Shown in pieces: positions 6,512 to 9,595 of a stretch of 9,595 nt of DNA; position 1 is the first letter of the stretch; every line of letters starts with the position of its first letter. The stretch comes from Propionibacterium sp. Its GTDB lineage: Bacteria > Actinomycetota > Actinomycetes > Propionibacteriales > Propionibacteriaceae. The notes below the pieces were generated by a model. The model saw only the letters and a list, made by a program, of their open reading frames with translations, searched no databases and was not told the origin of the DNA. The position numbers and the translations under genes were made by a program. The stretch covers positions 1 to 9,595 of the forward strand of contig JAAYZP010000066.1 of assembly GCA_012514785.1 (NCBI GenBank). The letters are read 5' to 3'.

Positions 6512-9130
6512 CTACTGCTTCCGTGCCGCGGGTTTCCGCTTCGCGGGCGCCTTCTTGGCCGGGGCCCGCTTGGGGGCCGGGCCCTTGGCGCGCTTCTCCG
6601 CCAGCAGTTCGAACGCCCGCGTCTTGGTGATGCTCGTCGGGTCCTCGCCCCGGGGGACGGTGACGTTGGTCTCGCCGTCGGTGATGTAGGGGCCGTAGCG
6701 GCCCTTCTTCAGCACCACGGGCTTGCCGTTGTTCGGGTCCTCCCCGAACTCGAGCAGGGGTGCGGCGGCGGCGCGTCCGCGCTGCTTCGGCTTGGAGTAA
6801 ATTTCCTCCGCCTGCTCCAGCGTAATCGAGAAGAGCTCCTCCTCGTCCGTGAGCGAGCGGGAGTCCGTGCCCTTCTTCAGGTACGGGCCGTAGCGGCCGT
6901 TCTGCGCCGTGATCTCGACGTCGTCGCTGACACCCACCACCCGCGGGAGGCTCAGGAGGCGCAGCGCGGTCTCCAGGTCGATCGTGTCCAGGCTCATCGA
7001 CTTGAACAGCGACGCGGTGCGCGGTTTCGCGGACTTGGGCGCGTCCTCCGGGAGCACCTGGGTCACGTAGGGCCCGAACCGGCCGTTCTTGGCGACGATC
7101 ATGAGGCCCGTCTCCTCCTCGACACCCAGCTCACGCTCCTCACCCATCGGCTGGCTGAGGAACTCCTCGGCCAGTTCGACCGTCAGCTGGTCGGGCGCGA
7201 GGTCGTCGGGCACGTTGGCGCGGCGCCCGTCGTCGGCCTCGACGTAGGTGCCGTAGCGGCCGACGCGCACGTCGATACCCGAATCCTTCAGCGGGAAGGT
7301 CGAGAGGGCGCGCGCGTCGATGTCGCCGAGTTCGCCGACGAGCGTCTCGAGGCCTTGGTGCGTCTTGCCGTCGGGGCCGAAGTAGAAGTCGCCCAGCACC
7401 TGCAGTCGCTCAGCCTTGCCGGAGGCGATCTCGTCGAGTGCCTCCTCGAGCTGGGCGGTGAACGCGTAGTCCACGAGCTCCGAGAAGTGCTCCTCCAGGA
7501 GGCGGGTCACGGCGAACGCGAGCCAGGTGGGCACCAGCGCGGAGCCCTTCTTGAAGACGTAGTCGCGGGCCGTGATGGTGCGGATGATCGACGCGTACGT
7601 CGACGGCCGCCCGATCTCCAGCTCCTCGAGCTTCGCCACCAGCGACGGCTCGGTGTAGCGCGCCGGCGGGCGGGTCTCGTGCCCGCTGGCCGCCACCGCG
7701 TGGACGGCGACGGCGTCGCCCTCGTCCAGCTGCGGGAGGCGGGCCTGCGAATCGTCGCTGGCGCCGCCCTCGTCGACGCCGGCGACGTAGGCGCGCAGGA
7801 AGCCGTGGAACTTGATGGTGCGGCCCGACGCCACGAGGCCCATCTCGCGGCCCTCGTGGGTCGCGAGGAACCGCAGCGAGACCTGCTCGCCGATCGCGTC
7901 GGCCATCTGCGAGGCGATCGTGCGCATCCAGATGAGCTGGTAGAGGCGGTACTGGTCGCCGTGGAGGCCGGCCTGGTCCGGGTGCCGGAACGTTTCGCCG
8001 GCCGGGCGGATGGCTTCGTGCGCCTCCTGGGCGTTCTTGACCTTCGACGCGTAGACGCGCGGCTTCGGTGAGAGGTACTTCTCCCCGAACAGGTCCTTCA
8101 CCTGCGCCCTGGCCGACTGCACGGCCGAGGCGGCCAGCGTGACAGAGTCGGTACGCATGTAGGTGATGTAGCCCTGCTCGTAGAGGTCCTGGGCGACGCT
8201 CATCGTGCGCTGCGACGTGAAGCCCAGCTTGCGTCCGGCCTCCTGCTGCAGCGTCGTCGTCCGGAAGGGCTCGTAGGGGCGGCGGGTGTAGGGCTTCGCC
8301 TCCACGCTCTCGACGGCGATGTTGGCCGCCCGCAGCGCCTCGGCAACCTGCTTGGCGCCGGCCTCGTCGAGGACCAGCAGCGCGTCGTCCTTCGCCTGCC
8401 CGCGGTCATCGAAGTCGCGCCCCGTGGCGATCTTCTTGCCCTCGACGGTGGTGAGCCTTGCCGGGAACAGCCGTGGCTCGACGTCCTCGCCGGCGTCGAG
8501 GGTCAGGTCGAGGTCCCAGTAGGAGGCGGGGATGAACGCGATCCGCTCGCGCTCGCGGTCGACGATGAGCCTCGTCGCCACCGACTGCACGCGCCCCGCG
8601 GAGAGCCGCGGCATGACCTTCTTCCAGAGCACCGGGGAGACCTCGTAGCCGTAGAGGCGGTCGAGGATGCGGCGGGTCTCCTGCGCGTCGACGAGGTCCA
8701 CGTCGAGTTCGCGCGGGTTCTCCACGGCGTCGAGGATGGCCTGCTTGGTGATCTCGTGGAACACCATGCGCTTGACCGGCACCTTCGGCTTCAGCTCCTC
8801 CAGGAGGTGCCACGCGATGGCCTCGCCCTCGCGGTCACCATCCGTGGCCAATAGGAGTTCGTCGACGTCCTTCAGCTGGGCCTTGAGCTCGCGGATCGTG
8901 GCCTTCTTATCCGCCCCCACCACGTAGATCGGCGCGAATCCCTCGTCGACGTTGACTCCGGTGCGCGCCCATTTCTCGCCCTTGTACTTGGCGGGGACGT
9001 CCGCGGCGGACGTCGGCAGGTCGCGGACGTGGCCGCGACTGGACGTGACGACATAGTCCTTGCCGAGGAAGCCAGCGATCTTGCTGGCTTTCGTCGGGGA
9101 CTCGACGATCACGAGGCGTTGTGGGGTCAT
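6512..9130 (-). CDS. topA: DNA topoisomerase I (type IA, 872 aa)
   Basis: The enzyme relaxes negatively supercoiled DNA by cutting and passing one strand. The TOPRIM domain holds VIVESPTKASKI (Glu10) and the metal-binding ATDGDREGE (D97, D99, E101). The cleavage domain has LSAGRVQSVATRL (176-188), and the active-site tyrosine is in GYITYMRTDS (Tyr324). The C-terminus lacks the zinc fingers of the E. coli enzyme. It carries four repeats centred on GRYGTY (624), GRFGPY (683), GRYGPY (745) and GRYGPY (810), then a basic tail rich in Lys, Ala and Pro (about 845-872). This is the actinobacterial form, in which the repeats and tail bind DNA and support processivity. The ATG at 9130 is supported by an AGGAAG SD 5 nt upstream and by homology starting at once. 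It heads the likely operon with the CYTH/CHAD-like gene, tmk and holB. Confidence 0.98.
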   Translation of the reverse strand: MTPQRLVIVESPTKASKIAGFLGKDYVVTSSRGHVRDLPTSAADVPAKYKGEKWARTGVNVDEGFAPIYVVGADKKATIRELKAQLKDVDELLLATDGDREGEAIAWHLLEELKPKVPVKRMVFHEITKQAILDAVENPRELDVDLVDAQETRRILDRLYGYEVSPVLWKKVMPRLSAGRVQSVATRLIVDRERERIAFIPASYWDLDLTLDAGEDVEPRLFPARLTTVEGKKIATGRDFDDRGQAKDDALLVLDEAGAKQVAEALRAANIAVESVEAKPYTRRPYEPFRTTTLQQEAGRKLGFTSQRTMSVAQDLYEQGYITYMRTDSVTLAASAVQSARAQVKDLFGEKYLSPKPRVYASKVKNAQEAHEAIRPAGETFRHPDQAGLHGDQYRLYQLIWMRTIASQMADAIGEQVSLRFLATHEGREMGLVASGRTIKFHGFLRAYVAGVDEGGASDDSQARLPQLDEGDAVAVHAVAASGHETRPPARYTEPSLVAKLEELEIGRPSTYASIIRTITARDYVFKKGSALVPTWLAFAVTRLLEEHFSELVDYAFTAQLEEALDEIASGKAERLQVLGDFYFGPDGKTHQGLETLVGELGDIDARALSTFPLKDSGIDVRVGRYGTYVEADDGRRANVPDDLAPDQLTVELAEEFLSQPMGEERELGVEEETGLMIVAKNGRFGPYVTQVLPEDAPKSAKPRTASLFKSMSLDTIDLETALRLLSLPRVVGVSDDVEITAQNGRYGPYLKKGTDSRSLTDEEELFSITLEQAEEIYSKPKQRGRAAAAPLLEFGEDPNNGKPVVLKKGRYGPYITDGETNVTVPRGEDPTSITKTRAFELLAEKRAKGPAPKRAPAKKAPAKRKPAARKQ

Positions 9131-9197
9131 TACTACTTCCTAGCTGAGTGCACGATCGATTCGACAATACCGAATGGCCGCAATCCGGAGCATATGC
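9131..9197 (-). promoter_or_regulatory. topA leader region: SD and candidate promoter
   Basis: The minus strand has AGGAAG (9141-9136) as a good SD with a 5-nt spacer. A -10-like TATTGT (9169-9164) would give a leader of about 30 nt, but no acceptable -35 lies at 16-18 bp. Supercoiling-responsive topA promoters often have imperfect elements, so this remains a candidate. The stretch is less GC-rich than the flanking genes. Confidence 0.35.
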
Positions 9198-9595
9198 TCA
9201 CGCCGGCCCGACGGTCGGCGTCGCGTCCAGGATCAGGTACTGCTCCTCGAACACCTGACGTAGCTTAGGCGTGACTTCGAGCGCCAACGCCGCGGGGTCC
9301 TTGTCGAGGAGCTGCGCCACGGCGCTGATCACCTGGGAGACGGTGAGGTCGCCGTCGAGTGCGCCGAGGATGGCGGCCATCACGGTGTCCACCTTCATCC
9401 CGCGCCGCAGCCCCGTCGCCTGCCGCAGGACGATGTGTTCGGGATCGGTGGCGCCGGGCTGCCCGAACGTCTCCTGGGTCACGTCGTCGAGGCGCGGGCG
9501 GGCGGCGAGTAGGTCCTCGAGCGGCAGGGTCGCGGCGTCCACCGCACCGCGGTGCCGGGCGAAGACCTCGCCGAGGGGCTGCTGGACCTGGTAGG
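9198..9595 (-). CDS. C-terminal 131 residues of a protein upstream of topA, probably a SAM-dependent methyltransferase (partial)
   Basis: The frame is open to the right edge (first full codon TAC at 9593), so the gene continues outside the window; the GTG at 9542 is internal. The stop TGA is at 9200-9198, 67 bp before topA. The visible part begins YQVQQPLGEVFARHRGAV and is made of helices with a winged-helix feel: MKVDTVMAAILGALDGDLTVSQVISAVAQLL, then a basic/hydrophobic end and a short strand (EEQYLILDA). No catalytic motif is in the fragment. Many actinomycetes carry a methyltransferase with a DUF7059-type N-terminus and such a C-terminal winged-helix tail next to topA, and this context is the main reason for the call. 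The coding region itself is secure; the function is inferred. Confidence 0.6.
   Translation of the reverse strand, partial: YQVQQPLGEVFARHRGAVDAATLPLEDLLAARPRLDDVTQETFGQPGATDPEHIVLRQATGLRRGMKVDTVMAAILGALDGDLTVSQVISAVAQLLDKDPAALALEVTPKLRQVFEEQYLILDATPTVGPA

Overview
The window is high-GC DNA with typical actinobacterial codon bias, and every supported gene lies on the minus strand. The gene order topA - (CYTH/CHAD-like protein) - tmk - holB, a topoisomerase I with four GRYGPY-type C-terminal repeats and a Lys/Ala/Pro tail, and a delta' subunit with an Arg in its P-loop all point to an actinomycete. A member of the Propionibacteriaceae is my best guess from memory of gene order; it is not proven here. 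There is no sign of mobile DNA, phage, CRISPR or recent transfer.

Layout, in transcription order (right to left). At 9595-9198 is the C-terminal part of a gene that I tentatively read as the SAM-dependent methyltransferase often found beside topA. A 67-bp gap follows, then topA (9130-6512). A 440-aa protein resembling a degraded CYTH-CHAD protein (6486-5164) comes next. Its stop codon overlaps the GTG start of tmk (5167-4553), and holB (4548-3409) starts 4 bp after tmk. These four genes look like one translationally coupled replication/DNA-topology operon. A 78-bp gap with an inverted repeat and a small hairpin separates holB from a membrane protein (3330-2143) that has a long acidic disordered N-terminus, three 30-bp tandem repeats and a four-helix DoxX-like C-terminus. 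Only 26 bp later comes a membrane-anchored alpha/beta hydrolase of the tripeptidyl-aminopeptidase type (2116-461). A tRNA-Thr(CGU) follows with its own -10-like box (395-323). Last is the N-terminus of a flavin amine oxidase (176 to the window edge) with a strong Shine-Dalgarno sequence and a possible promoter.

How they fit together: topA, tmk and holB serve DNA supercoiling, dTTP supply and clamp loading. The CYTH/CHAD-like protein is embedded among them and may relate to polyphosphate or nucleotide biology, but it lacks the residues expected for catalysis. The DoxX-like protein and the hydrolase form a second, envelope-related unit.

This is mostly an ordinary housekeeping region. I do not see a clear new system. 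The items most worth a second look are the degenerate CYTH/CHAD-like protein locked into the topA-tmk operon, the acidic repeat-bearing extension of the DoxX-like protein with its threonine motifs, and the inverted repeat in front of that gene.
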